This document shows, in pieces, positions 9,655-18,968 of a stretch of 64,000 nucleotides of DNA (position 1 is its first letter; each line of letters opens with the position of its first letter). A model generated the notes under the pieces. It saw only the letters and a program-made list of their open reading frames with translations, was not told the origin of the DNA and did not search any database. Made by a program: the position numbers and the translations under genes. The DNA comes from Chitinophaga oryziterrae (GTDB lineage Bacteria; Bacteroidota; Bacteroidia; Chitinophagales; Chitinophagaceae): assembly GCF_009758125.1 (NCBI RefSeq), contig NZ_WRXO01000003.1:744001-808000 (forward strand), given 5' to 3'.

Positions 9655-10028
9655 AACAGCTGCCGTTACAGGTATAGCCACACTTACAGGTGGCGTTGCA
9701 ACAGCGAAGGAAACACCTAAAGTGTTTATACATCATGTATATTTCTGGTTGAATAATCCTGATAGCCAGGAAGATAAGGACAAGCTGATTGCCGGGTTGC
9801 GCAAACTCGCCGTGACGGCCAAAACCATCCAGCAGCATCATATCGGGTTGCCTTCCACTACCAACAGGGACGTGGTAGACCGCTCTTACGCCGTATCCTG
9901 GATGTTGTTCTTTAAGAACAAAGCAGAGCAGGATATTTTATCAGACAGATCCTGCACACTTAAACTTCATTAAGGAATGCTCTTCCGTGTGGAAGAAAGT
10001 GATCGTGTATGATTCAGAAGATATATAA
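9611..10028 (+). pseudogene. Dabb (stress-responsive A/B barrel) protein with Tat signal, frameshifted
   Basis: The product starts with a twin-arginine signal (SRRQFMSTAAKTAAVTGIATL) and carries a Dabb-like core: VFIHHVYFWLN, GLRKLA, and RDVVDRSYAVSWMLFFK. As written, the frame ends at 9973 after a non-family tail. Dropping one T from the TTTT run at 9936-9939 restores DIYQTDPAHLNFIKECSS and a natural end, VIVYDSEDI, at 10028, giving 138 aa. So either a one-base insertion inactivated it or the sequence has an error. Its start overlaps the CHAT gene by 44 nt, suggesting translational coupling. Dabb proteins are small dimeric barrels of mostly unknown role. Confidence 0.75.
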
Positions 10029-10034
10029 AACACG

Positions 10035-10064
10035 AATGCGAATGATCAGCTGATCATTCGCATT
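10035..10064. terminator. Perfect 15-bp palindrome between convergent genes
   Basis: AATGCGAATGATCAG is followed directly by its exact complement. It sits between the Dabb gene on the plus strand and the TonB receptor gene on the minus strand. The following sequence is only moderately T-rich, so it may be a weak bidirectional terminator. Confidence 0.65.
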
Positions 10065-10088
10065 TAATCTCTTCACGTTCTCTTATAA

Positions 10089-12692
10089 TTATTGCATGCC
10101 ATCCATCATATTAGCGCCATTCGATCCCTGGCTCTTGCGCTTGAACAAGCTCGCATCTATCTTCCCGAAACGATAAGCAAAGTTCAGTTTTACCATCTGT
10201 GGATCGCGCAGGCGATTATAGTTCTGTATAAAGTAAGCGCTGGACGAATACTGGTCCGTTTTACGGCTTCTGAAAATATCACTCACACTCAATGTTACAC
10301 TCGCTGCTTTACTCTTCAGGAAACTCTTCTTAATGGCAATATCAATGCCGTAGAAAGGACGGATATAACCCTGGGAAGAACTCTGAGCCTGCATGTCCGG
10401 AGGACCGCCACCAAACTGACGCTGGGTATTCACGGGTAAGTTTGTTTTAGACTGATAAGTAGCGGTCAGCTGGATATCAAAATTAGCCGGTAGCTTGAAG
10501 TTACTGTTGAACTTACCGAACACACTCCACAATGCATCCTGCTGAACAGCACTGGTAGTATCGGTGTTGATCTTGGAATTATAGATGTTAATATTGGTAG
10601 AGATATCCCACCATTTGGTAAGAATATTCTGTACCGTTATTTCCGCACCGGTAGTATAACTGCTGTTAGCATTGATATAAGTATTGATCAGTGCTGAGCT
10701 GCCGGTCGCTTCATCTGTTTGTCTTTCGGTATAACCGGTAATCAGGTGATCCGTATATTTATAATACGCCGATGCCAGCAAGGTATGATTGCCTGCAAAT
10801 GTTTTCAGGTAAGAGAGTTCAACAGAATGGGTGAACTCCGGTACCAGGGCAGGATTACCTTTGGTGATATTCAGCTTATCGGTAGAATCCGCAAAAGGGA
10901 TCAGCTGGAAGAAATTCGGACGGTTGATCCTGCGGTTATAACTCAACTGTAATTCCTGGTTATGTTTCAGCTTCTGACTCAGGAACAGGGTAGGGAAGAG
11001 ACTGGCCGGGTATTCATTCCCAAACTTCTCATTGTTCTGTACCAGTTTCCCGTCGTAATTGGATTTCTCTACTCTCAACCCTAATTTATAACTGAAGCTG
11101 CGGATACCGCTGCTGAAAGTAGCATAAGCGGCATATACATTTTCATTATTCTCGTAGTTACTGCTGGGATTAGGGATCAGTTCATAATCGCCCAGTACGT
11201 CACTAAAGATATAATTGTAGTTATTGTTCTCTGTATGTCTTAACCCTGCTCTTAAACCAGCTTCTAATTTGGTGGTGGCGTTGAATGGTTTCACATAGTC
11301 CGTTTGGATCGTGATATTCCTCATCTTACCATTTCCCTGTATTTTCTGCAGTTCATTGCCGGTAGCGGTACCACCCCTGGTGGTATAATAATTTGTGTTG
11401 TAATCAGCGTTGTTTTTGTAAGCGCCTCCGAAATAGTTGGCGTCTACGGTCAGCTCTTCTCCTTCATGAGGGAACAGGTGTTTCATACCCAGTACCAGGC
11501 CGGTACCATTGAAAACACGGCTGCTGTTCGTTAAACGTTGTCCGTAGGAATGCGAGGTAGTGCCGGCAGCGGTGAAGGTAGTATCTGAATTGATGTCCAG
11601 TGTACTGGTTGGTTTCATGCTACCATGTACTTTCACGCCTGATACGGACAATGTGGTACGGTTGTTCACGAAGTAATCCAGTCCAAGGCGACCGAAAGCA
11701 AATCCGCCACCATTCCTGGAAGCATTGTTCTGCAGGGTATGGATGGGGTCTGTTTCTATGGTCGTACGGTCGGTCATACCGGTAGTACGGTCCTTGTTCT
11801 GGTTGATCATGGCGCTGGCCGTGATATTCACTTTATCCTGGCGGAGGTTGAAATCAGCCCCGCCATTTAAAGCCCCGCGTTTATCAATACCCGCGCGAAG
11901 GTTACCGTTGTAGCCTGTTTTGCGGTTCTTTTTCAGTACGATATTGAGTATGCCCGCACCACCACCGGAAGCATCGTATTTAGCGCTGGGAGCGGTAATC
12001 ACTTCTACGCTTTCGATTGCATCCGCCGGAATCTGTTCCAGCGTGAGGGTAGTAGGCCGTCCGTCTATGAATAACTGGGGAGCTGCGTTACGCATGGTAA
12101 CGTTACCGTCAATGTCCACATTTACGGAAGGCACGTTTTTCATGACGTCCAGGGCAGTACCACCGGTACTGGAGATGTTCTTTTCAACGTTGAACACCTT
12201 TTTATCTCCGTCTATCTGCATCAGTGGTTTGGTACCGGTAACGGTCACCGCCTGCAGCTGACTGATACTTCCTGTCAGTTTGATATTTCCCAGGTCCTTA
12301 TCAAAGGAAGGAATAGTGCCGGGAGCAGGTTTTTTAGTTAAGAAAGCGACTGTCTGGGTATAGGTTTTATAACCGGTAGCACTAATTTTCAGTTGTAAAG
12401 GGCCAAATACCGGTAATTCTTCCAGACTGAAATCACCATTATTCTGTGTCATTACACCTTTTACCAGCACATCTTTTTTGGCACCACTGGCAGAGTCGAA
12501 GCGGCTCTGTAAAACGATCACCGAAGTGTAAGGCATTGGTTTGCCGTCACTGTCCAGAATTCTTCCATAGAGGTGGCCGATATTGGCCGGACGAGTACCT
12601 GGTTGGCCGCCGGGCATTCCACCGCCGGGCATTTGTGCGTTTACAATAGTAGAACAGGTCAACAGGGCGAAAAGCCATATAATTTTTTGCAT
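10089..12692 (-). CDS. TonB-dependent receptor, OMP_b-brl_3 type, 867 aa
   Basis: A signal peptide (MQKIIWLFALLTCSTIVNAQ) is followed by a Gly/Pro/Met-rich linker. A carboxypeptidase-like regulatory domain comes next (GRILDSDGKPMPYTSVIVLQ), then a plug domain with VMKNVPSVNVDIDGNVTMRN and SVEVITAPSAKYDASGGGAG. The rest is a long beta-barrel rich in alternating aromatic residues. It is an outer-membrane importer of unknown substrate, lacking a SusD partner, so probably not a classical glycan system. It lies just downstream of the LytS/LytTR pair on the same strand, which may control it. The C-terminus ends with a Lys/Met/Asn-rich tail, not the usual terminal Phe. Confidence 0.88.
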   Translation of the reverse strand: MQKIIWLFALLTCSTIVNAQMPGGGMPGGQPGTRPANIGHLYGRILDSDGKPMPYTSVIVLQSRFDSASGAKKDVLVKGVMTQNNGDFSLEELPVFGPLQLKISATGYKTYTQTVAFLTKKPAPGTIPSFDKDLGNIKLTGSISQLQAVTVTGTKPLMQIDGDKKVFNVEKNISSTGGTALDVMKNVPSVNVDIDGNVTMRNAAPQLFIDGRPTTLTLEQIPADAIESVEVITAPSAKYDASGGGAGILNIVLKKNRKTGYNGNLRAGIDKRGALNGGADFNLRQDKVNITASAMINQNKDRTTGMTDRTTIETDPIHTLQNNASRNGGGFAFGRLGLDYFVNNRTTLSVSGVKVHGSMKPTSTLDINSDTTFTAAGTTSHSYGQRLTNSSRVFNGTGLVLGMKHLFPHEGEELTVDANYFGGAYKNNADYNTNYYTTRGGTATGNELQKIQGNGKMRNITIQTDYVKPFNATTKLEAGLRAGLRHTENNNYNYIFSDVLGDYELIPNPSSNYENNENVYAAYATFSSGIRSFSYKLGLRVEKSNYDGKLVQNNEKFGNEYPASLFPTLFLSQKLKHNQELQLSYNRRINRPNFFQLIPFADSTDKLNITKGNPALVPEFTHSVELSYLKTFAGNHTLLASAYYKYTDHLITGYTERQTDEATGSSALINTYINANSSYTTGAEITVQNILTKWWDISTNINIYNSKINTDTTSAVQQDALWSVFGKFNSNFKLPANFDIQLTATYQSKTNLPVNTQRQFGGGPPDMQAQSSSQGYIRPFYGIDIAIKKSFLKSKAASVTLSVSDIFRSRKTDQYSSSAYFIQNYNRLRDPQMVKLNFAYRFGKIDASLFKRKSQGSNGANMMDGMQ

Positions 12693-12804
12693 AAATTCCT
12701 TTTCAGATGACGCAAAACTAATTGCGTATTTCCATTATACATAGTAAAATGAGGCAACGATATAAAATAATGCGACGAAAGGCGCAGATCAGGGATGAAT
12801 ATTT

Positions 12805-13524
12805 TTATTTAGTACCTGTGCCGGTAAGGGCTGCCACAGCATCCCGGTAATTATCGCCTACCGGCAATTCCATTGTACCGATAAAGACGCTGTTTTTCCG
12901 GATGGCAGTAATATGGGCTACCGCTATAATATAGGATTTGTGAATGCGGATGAATTTAGCCGGGGCCAGTTGTTCCTCTACCTGTTTCAGGGGCATACGG
13001 GTCACTACGGGCTTGGTATCGCCTGTCAGGTGGATACGGATGTAATCCTTCAGTGCTTCTATCCATATGATGTCAGCGATGGTGATCTTCAGCAGGCTGT
13101 AATCGGCATTCACGAAGAAGAATTCAGGACTGGCGGCCGGAGAAGCAGGCGCATTATTTTGCTTTAACTGGAAAAGTTCGCGGGCTTTGTTGCAAGACTT
13201 GATAAACCTGGGAAGGGATACCGGTTTTACCAGGTAATCCGTTACATCCAGTTCAAAACCTGCCAGTGCATATTTCTCATAGGCCGTAATGAGAATGATC
13301 ATGGGTTTTTGGGCCATGCTCTGTATGAACTGTAATCCCGTTAACCCGGGCATCTGAATATCCAGGAAAATGAGATCTACCGTATTTTCCTGTAATGCTT
13401 TTATTGCTTCAAAGGCATCAGTACACTTGGCTACCAGTTCCAGGTAGGGTACCTGGCGGATGTTATCTTCCAGCAGCTCAAGTGCCAGGGGTTCATCATC
13501 AACAGCTATACAACGTAGTGTCAT
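12805..13524 (-). CDS. LytTR-family response regulator, 239 aa
   Basis: The receiver domain occupies residues 1-120, with acidic DDEP at 9-12, phosphoacceptor Asp55 in LIFLDIQMPG, and the conserved Lys in DYLVKPVSL. A LytTR DNA-binding domain follows from about residue 135, with IIWIEALKDYIRIHL and FIRIHKSYIIAVAHI. Such regulators bind short direct repeats as dimers. The gene follows its kinase with 11 bp between them and precedes the TonB receptor gene, so a kinase-regulator-target arrangement is plausible. The inducing signal is unknown. Confidence 0.92.
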   Translation of the reverse strand: MTLRCIAVDDEPLALELLEDNIRQVPYLELVAKCTDAFEAIKALQENTVDLIFLDIQMPGLTGLQFIQSMAQKPMIILITAYEKYALAGFELDVTDYLVKPVSLPRFIKSCNKARELFQLKQNNAPASPAASPEFFFVNADYSLLKITIADIIWIEALKDYIRIHLTGDTKPVVTRMPLKQVEEQLAPAKFIRIHKSYIIAVAHITAIRKNSVFIGTMELPVGDNYRDAVAALTGTGTK

Positions 13525-13535
13525 AAAATAATAGA

Positions 13536-14588
13536 TTAATGCAAATGTAACTGTAAAGACACAACGAACCAGCCTTCCTTTTTGTTGATCAGCAACTGGT
13601 AATTATCCTTGTATAAGAGGTTTAAACGGCGCTTTACGTTCGTGAGGCCTATACCGGACGTTTTATCTTTTACTTCTTCGTATTCCGTATTGTATTTGTT
13701 CATCACGGAAAACTGCAGCAGGCCCTGTCTGGCACGCAGCTCTATATCAATACGGGCATCCTGTATCAGGCCGGTGCCATGTTTAAATGCATTTTCCACG
13801 AAGGGTATCAGCAGCATGGGCTCTATCTCGTACCCGTTTTCCGGCAACTGCAAATTTACATTCACCTGCACTTTGGCTCCAAAACGTTGCTGTTGAAGGT
13901 CTATATAACTTTGCAGGTAATCGATCTCCTTATCCAGCGGCACTTTATCTTCATCCGCTTCATACAGCATATACCGCATTAAAGAGGAAAGGTTGATCAG
14001 TGAAGGTTCCAGCTGATCTGACTGTTTCCTGGCCAGCGCAACCATATTATTGAGTACATTGAACATAAAATGAGGGCTTACCTGCGATCTTAGCAGGGTC
14101 AGCTCCGTTTTAAGGTTCTCATTTTCACGGTCACTCGCCAGTTTATCACTGTTCATTTTATCCCTGATCATTCTCCAGGCCGTGCTGCATGCCAGCATAA
14201 AAGTGAGGGAAAAGAAACTGAACAACATGGTGGGTTTCAGTTCAAACCGTTTGTAACTAATGAAAATCTCGCTAAATACCCACCTGGACCCTACCAGGGC
14301 AGCAAAAAGCAGTAATAATATCGTCACAAATTCCGGGTACTTTTTGCGGTAAACCAGTTTCGGAATGAGTACTGTCGCATTGAAGTAAAAGAAGAGCGTT
14401 AGCAATACCGCATTCATGAAATAATGAATGAGATTAGCTTTATCATCAGGTTCCGGACGATGCTGTTCCGAAGGACGTAACAGGAAAGGCAGGCTGAATA
14501 GGGTGATCCATATAACTGTATGCAGGAATATCTGCGTCCATTTCCTGGAATACCATGCCTGTCTGGTATCGTTTTGTACAATATTCAT
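13536..14588 (-). CDS. LytS-type sensor histidine kinase, 350 aa
   Basis: Four hydrophobic segments lie in the first ~145 residues (for example IFLHTVIWITLFSLPFLL and FVTILLLLFAALVG). A coiled linker leads to the His_kinase motif LRSQVSPHFMFNVLNNM, with phosphorylated His at about residue 173. A GHKL ATPase domain with LLIPFVENAFKHG and SGIGLTNVKRRL follows. The start is set at the ATG at 14588; a TTG five codons upstream is possible but adds only a few residues. It is paired with the LytTR regulator directly downstream. The sensor part has no recognisable ligand domain. Confidence 0.9.
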   Translation of the reverse strand: MNIVQNDTRQAWYSRKWTQIFLHTVIWITLFSLPFLLRPSEQHRPEPDDKANLIHYFMNAVLLTLFFYFNATVLIPKLVYRKKYPEFVTILLLLFAALVGSRWVFSEIFISYKRFELKPTMLFSFFSLTFMLACSTAWRMIRDKMNSDKLASDRENENLKTELTLLRSQVSPHFMFNVLNNMVALARKQSDQLEPSLINLSSLMRYMLYEADEDKVPLDKEIDYLQSYIDLQQQRFGAKVQVNVNLQLPENGYEIEPMLLIPFVENAFKHGTGLIQDARIDIELRARQGLLQFSVMNKYNTEYEEVKDKTSGIGLTNVKRRLNLLYKDNYQLLINKKEGWFVVSLQLHLH

Positions 14589-14741
14589 TCCTTTATCAAA
14601 CAATTTAACCTGTCAAAAGAACTAAAAATTTGAGTAGGAAAGGAAAATATTGAGATGAAATCCAGTTTTTTCGCTACAAACTTGAAGTTTTCTGTTAAAT
14701 TGCTGTTATAAAGCTCATCTTTTCCCTGTAAGCAGGACGAT

Positions 14742-16283
14742 GTGCAACCATATAACCAGACTATGATTGATCATGCGAACCATTGGTGGAGCGCAATAGC
14801 GAACGCTATTGAGGAGGGCTACGTTGCAATAGATTTGCATGGTCAGGTGATTGCCTGGAACCAAAGCGCACTCAAAATCCTTCATATCTCCGAAACTCAG
14901 ATCCAGGATACTGCTTATTGGAAAAGTACCGTCATACAGCCGCTTGCTGTTATGCTGCAGGAACGTCAGGACTTTTCCGGAAAGGAGATCAGTCTTCATT
15001 TTGAACGTGGTAGTACAACCTGGCTGAGAACCAATGGAAGGCATCTTATAACGGATACGGATAATGGATATATCCTCACATTTACAGATATAACAAAATG
15101 GATCGACACCAATAAATCCGAACGTGAACTCAGACATACAAAAGACAAACTGGAGGAAAGTCAGAAGGTATTTGAAAGCGTATTCAATTATTCTCCTACG
15201 GGTATAGGGCTGATAGGCCCCGATGGTAAATGGATGGACGTAAATGAATCCCTGATGAATACCCTGGGTTTTACCCGGGAGGAATTGAAAGCAACGGATA
15301 TAGCGGATATCATCCATCCGGATGATCGTGAAAGTGCCGTGAACCAGATCATAATGATGCTGAACGGTGAGATCAATACTTACCGGGCAGAAAGGAGGTA
15401 CATGCATAAAGACGGCCATTATATCTGGGTATTCCTGGCCGCTTCGCTGTTATGGTATGCAGATGGCACACCGCGGTTCTTTATCATCCAGATGGTAGAT
15501 GTGACCGAACTGAAGCATTTAAATACAGAAGCACAGACTAAAAATATTATCCTGCATGCTACTTCGGTAGACCTGCGGCAGAAAATCAAACAGCTTCAGG
15601 AGTTCAACAGGATCATTGCCCATAACCTCGGAGGACCTGCAACGGCGTTGGTCGCCTCTACAGACCTGCTGCCGGAGATCACTGAGGAGAATGACAGGAG
15701 CCGGTTGTTACAACACATGAAAGCCACTGCTGAGGCAATATTATACACGCTGAAAGACCTGAAACAGGTACTGGACCTGAAAGAGAATAATGAAGTGCCA
15801 TTTACCGAGTGCGATCTGGAAGCGCTTATTCAACAGAAATGGGGCTTACTGAACCCACTGATAGAAAAGAAAAAGGCAGCGCTGTACCTGGACCTGCAAG
15901 TAGACACCATCTTTTACGGCAAGGCTTACCTGGAGAATATATTGTTTAACTTACTAAATAATGCCCTGATTTATACCCGTCCGGACGTACCTCCCCAAAT
16001 CCACGTTTCCTGCCGGAAAGAAGAGAAGGAAATAGTACTGGAAGTAAGGGACAATGGCATGGGTATTGATCTCGATAAGCACGGTACACAGATATTCAGA
16101 TACAAAAAGATCTTTCACCGGGGTTTAAGCGGAGAGGGAGTCGGATTATTCATGATAAGGAACCAGATTAAAACATTTGGTGGCAACATTAAAGCAAAAA
16201 GTGAAGAAGGCAAAGGCAGCAGCTTCTTCGTATATTTCAATAATAACCGGGAACCCATATTAAAGCAAGATGAACAAGATTAA
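14742..16283 (+). CDS. PAS-domain hybrid-free sensor histidine kinase, 513 aa
   Basis: Two PAS domains precede the kinase: residues ~15-115 (EEGYVAIDLHGQVIAWNQSA) and ~140-260 (FNYSPTGIGLIGPDGKWMDV, with a PAC motif YMHKDGHYIWV). The HisKA region carries His294 in NRIIAHNLGGPATALV, followed by an HATPase domain with LFNLLNNALIYT, DNGMGI and GEGVGLFMIRNQIK. There are no membrane segments, so it senses a cytosolic signal. The reading frame starts at GTG; an ATG at 14763 would lose seven residues and is equally possible. It overlaps the response regulator gene by 14 nt, indicating translational coupling. Confidence 0.88.
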   Translation: MQPYNQTMIDHANHWWSAIANAIEEGYVAIDLHGQVIAWNQSALKILHISETQIQDTAYWKSTVIQPLAVMLQERQDFSGKEISLHFERGSTTWLRTNGRHLITDTDNGYILTFTDITKWIDTNKSERELRHTKDKLEESQKVFESVFNYSPTGIGLIGPDGKWMDVNESLMNTLGFTREELKATDIADIIHPDDRESAVNQIIMMLNGEINTYRAERRYMHKDGHYIWVFLAASLLWYADGTPRFFIIQMVDVTELKHLNTEAQTKNIILHATSVDLRQKIKQLQEFNRIIAHNLGGPATALVASTDLLPEITEENDRSRLLQHMKATAEAILYTLKDLKQVLDLKENNEVPFTECDLEALIQQKWGLLNPLIEKKKAALYLDLQVDTIFYGKAYLENILFNLLNNALIYTRPDVPPQIHVSCRKEEKEIVLEVRDNGMGIDLDKHGTQIFRYKKIFHRGLSGEGVGLFMIRNQIKTFGGNIKAKSEEGKGSSFFVYFNNNREPILKQDEQD

Positions 16284-16686
16284 AAATGCGTGTATTGTGG
16301 ATGATGACGATCTCTTCCAGTTCGTTATGCGGCAGCATTTTGAACGCCTTGGAATGGTGGAGAACATCCACAAATTCAGCGATGGAGAACAAGCGTTAAC
16401 TTACATCAGGTCCAATCTTCAACAACCGGACCTGCTACCGGAACTTATACTGCTGGATGTGAATATGCCGTATATGGACGGATGGCAGTTTATGCGCGAA
16501 TTCGTGAAATTGGATATCCCTGCGGATAAAAAGATCAAAATATATATCCTTTCCAGCTCTACCCATGAGAGCGATTTACAGAAGGCAAAGGAATTTCCTG
16601 TGCTGGCTGGTTATCTCGTTAAACCTCTTTCAAAACAAACCATTCAGCAGCTGCTCTCAGAACTGTTACCGGCTCATACAGACTAA
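16270..16686 (+). CDS. Single-domain response regulator, 138 aa
   Basis: A stand-alone receiver domain with acidic DDDD at 11-14, phosphoacceptor Asp63 in LILLDVNMPYMDGW, Ser/Thr in ILSSSTHESD, and Lys in GYLVKPLSK. It has no output domain, so it probably acts by protein contact or as a phosphate shuttle. Its start lies inside the end of the PAS kinase gene, making it that kinase's likely partner. Similar kinase/receiver pairs are common in Chitinophagaceae; their downstream targets are mostly unknown. Confidence 0.9.
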   Translation: MNKIKNACIVDDDDLFQFVMRQHFERLGMVENIHKFSDGEQALTYIRSNLQQPDLLPELILLDVNMPYMDGWQFMREFVKLDIPADKKIKIYILSSSTHESDLQKAKEFPVLAGYLVKPLSKQTIQQLLSELLPAHTD

Positions 16687-16736
16687 ACAATATGGCATGT
16701 GGATTGTTAACTCATCTGTACTTAAACCAAATAAAT

Positions 16737-16946
16737 ATGAAAACACTGGGTTTTATTCTGCTAATTGCCGGCATCGTTATGATCCTTATCAGAGGCTTCT
16801 ATGTAACAACAGAGAAAAAGGTGGTAGATATCGGACCAGTGGAAATCAATAAAAAGGAAAATAAATGGATCGGCTGGCCTACTTATGCCGGTGGCGCTGT
16901 TGCAGTACTCGGTCTTATCCTTGTGCTGACTGATAAAAAAAGATAG
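16737..16946 (+). CDS. Small two-helix membrane protein, 69 aa
   Basis: From the ATG at 16737 the protein has a first hydrophobic helix (TLGFILLIAGIVMILIRGF) and a second (GGAVAVLGLILVLTDKK), joined by a short polar loop with KKVVDIGPVEINKKE. A longer frame from 16692 would put cysteine and polar residues before the first helix, so the later start is chosen. It is an inner-membrane protein of unknown role. Similar small proteins with a KK-ending second helix are frequent in this phylum. It lies between the response regulator and the aldose epimerase gene, in the same direction. Confidence 0.7.
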   Translation: MKTLGFILLIAGIVMILIRGFYVTTEKKVVDIGPVEINKKENKWIGWPTYAGGAVAVLGLILVLTDKKR

Positions 16947-16970
16947 TATTTTGCAGGCAAATTAGAATGT

Positions 16971-17840
16971 ATGCCTGAGTTGTTCAATGATCAGTTACAA
17001 ATAACCATTGCCGAAAAGGGAGCGGAACTACAGCATATCATCCGCAAGGATTCCCAACTGGAATACCTTTGGAGTGCTGATCCTGCTTTCTGGGCAAAAA
17101 AGAGCCCGGTATTATTCCCTATAGTGGGAACCCTGAAAAATAATACATACACATATAAAGGAAAAAACTACACACTTGGCAGGCACGGCTTTGCCAGGGA
17201 CCATGTGTTCACTGTAAAAGAACAAACAAATACGCGTGTAGTCTTTACATTGACTGATACAGAACATACCTTACCCGTATATCCTTTCAACTTTACATTC
17301 AGCGTAGTATATACTTTAGATGGAGATGTGCTCACCGTACAATACATTGTTGAGAATACCGGCGCAGATACAATGTACTTTTCTGTAGGCGCACATCCTG
17401 CATTTAAAGTACCACTTACAGAAGATGCCGGTTATGAGGATTATTATCTCTCTTTCAGCAAAAAAGAAAACGCGGATCTATGGCCTTTAACCGATGGTGG
17501 CTTGATAGAAAAAACACCTGTTCCTTACATAAAGGATACAGATAAACTTCCTTTACAACATTCACTTTTTTACCAGGATGCATTGGTATTCAAACACCTG
17601 GCATCAACAGCCGTTTCCTTAAAAAGCGATGTATCTCCTCATGGTCTGGAACTGACTTTTGAGGGCTTCCCTTTTATGGGTATCTGGGCAGCTAAAGATG
17701 CTGATTTCGTTTGTATAGAACCCTGGTGTGGTATTGCAGACAGCGTAGATGCCGGTGGAGAGTTATCAGAGAAGGAAGGTATTAACAAGCTGCTTGCAGG
17801 ACAGGTTTTCGAAAGACAATGGTCGGCCCGGTTTTTCTGA
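16971..17840 (+). CDS. Aldose 1-epimerase family protein (LacX-like), 289 aa
   Basis: A galactose-mutarotase-like beta-sandwich protein. Recognisable landmarks are SPVLFPIVGTLKNN near residue 45, the catalytic-histidine segment GRHGFARDHVF near residue 75, the second histidine in SVGAHPAFKVPL near residue 140, and the acidic residue in FVCIEPWCGIAD near residue 245. It interconverts anomers of a sugar, or in this subfamily possibly phosphosugars. There is no signal peptide, so it is cytosolic. It starts 24 bp after the small membrane protein gene. Confidence 0.88.
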   Translation: MPELFNDQLQITIAEKGAELQHIIRKDSQLEYLWSADPAFWAKKSPVLFPIVGTLKNNTYTYKGKNYTLGRHGFARDHVFTVKEQTNTRVVFTLTDTEHTLPVYPFNFTFSVVYTLDGDVLTVQYIVENTGADTMYFSVGAHPAFKVPLTEDAGYEDYYLSFSKKENADLWPLTDGGLIEKTPVPYIKDTDKLPLQHSLFYQDALVFKHLASTAVSLKSDVSPHGLELTFEGFPFMGIWAAKDADFVCIEPWCGIADSVDAGGELSEKEGINKLLAGQVFERQWSARFF

Positions 17841-17881
17841 TAAATCAGGAAAATAATGTTATGATACGGAAACTGAAATAT

Positions 17882-17889
17882 TACATTTG
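17882..17889 (+). promoter_or_regulatory. Candidate Bacteroidota -7 box (TACATTTG)
   Basis: The octamer matches TAnnTTTG, the -7 element of the Bacteroidota primary sigma factor. It lies about 40 bp before the exporter gene. No clear -33 TTG is seen at the right distance, so confidence is limited. Confidence 0.4.
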
Positions 17890-17930
17890 ACCGGCAAACT
17901 ATATTTTACTGGTAATAATAAATTGACCCA

Positions 17931-18860
17931 TTGGCATCATCTTCTACGCGACCCGCGCCTGCATGGTTGGTATTGCTGGCTTTTCTGGCTATTTATATTG
18001 TATGGGGTACTACCTACCTGGCTATAGTATATGGATTAAAAGGATTCCCGCCTTTTCTGCTGTCTGCACTCCGTTATCTGATTGCCGGTACATTACTGGC
18101 AGGATGGTGCCGTATACGCGGACAAAAAATCCCTCCGGTTGCTGTGATCAGGATCTGTGTTATCAGTGGTTTACTGATGCTGATAGGAGGGAGTGGACTG
18201 GTGACCTGGTCTGAACAATATGTAGGCTCCGGACAGGCAGCTATTATCATCGCTTCAGAACCGTTCTGGTTTTTGCTGATAGATAAAAAGCGCTGGCATA
18301 TGTATTTTACGAACCTTTACATTATAGCAGGACTGCTAATAGGTTTTACCGGTATCATACTATTCTTTGGGTTCAGTAAACCGGAAGTAGCTGCAGAGAT
18401 GCAGTGGATTGGTTATGCGGTGATAATCTTGAGCGCTATCTTATGGGTGGTTGGGTCCCTGTATGCGGAAAGCAGGCTGGATGGCAGCACCAGTAACATT
18501 GTGACCGTTTGTATACAGCTGATAGCAGGGGGCGTAGGCAGCCTGTTAATTAGCGGGATCAAAGGTGAACTCAGTACATTCTCATTTCCCGCAGTGCCAT
18601 TACAGGCCTGGGGAGGATTATTATATCTTGTAATCATGGGATCGTTAGTCGCCTATATGGCATTTACCTGGCTCATAACAGTGCGTCCGCCAGCACTGGT
18701 AAGCACCCATACCTATATTAATCCATTGGTTGCGGTGCTTATGGGCTGGGCTTTTGTAAATGAGCGGTTTTCCGGGATGCAGTTACTGGCAATGTTTATT
18801 ATACTGGCAGGAGTATTGTTAACGAACTTCCCTGCTTATAAAGCATTTCTCAAAAAATGA
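17931..18860 (+). CDS. EamA/DMT-family exporter, 309 aa
   Basis: Ten predicted transmembrane helices form two EamA repeats. The first begins LVLLAFLAIYIVWGTTYLAI and the second follows WIGYAVIILSAILWVVGSLY near residue 160. The motif PPFLLSALRYLIAG in the first repeat and NPLVAVLMGWAFVNERF near the end are typical of the drug/metabolite transporter superfamily. It probably exports a small metabolite; the substrate is unknown. Translation appears to start at TTG, since no ATG lies upstream in frame before a stop. The second MITE-like repeat begins about 110 bp downstream. Confidence 0.88.
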   Translation: MASSSTRPAPAWLVLLAFLAIYIVWGTTYLAIVYGLKGFPPFLLSALRYLIAGTLLAGWCRIRGQKIPPVAVIRICVISGLLMLIGGSGLVTWSEQYVGSGQAAIIIASEPFWFLLIDKKRWHMYFTNLYIIAGLLIGFTGIILFFGFSKPEVAAEMQWIGYAVIILSAILWVVGSLYAESRLDGSTSNIVTVCIQLIAGGVGSLLISGIKGELSTFSFPAVPLQAWGGLLYLVIMGSLVAYMAFTWLITVRPPALVSTHTYINPLVAVLMGWAFVNERFSGMQLLAMFIILAGVLLTNFPAYKAFLKK

Positions 18861-18968
18861 TGAACCTTGTATTATGAAATACAGATGATCCCGAATGCCT
18901 CGTTCCCGGGACCTTTTTACACAATAAGGTTCACCCGGATAGATAGTGCCACAGTTTGAATATTATGA

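Noticed and set aside
14715..15419. 234-codon open frame antisense to the PAS kinase gene
   Set aside because: It lies wholly opposite a well-supported kinase gene and its translation is rich in Tyr, Ile and Cys with no recognisable domain.
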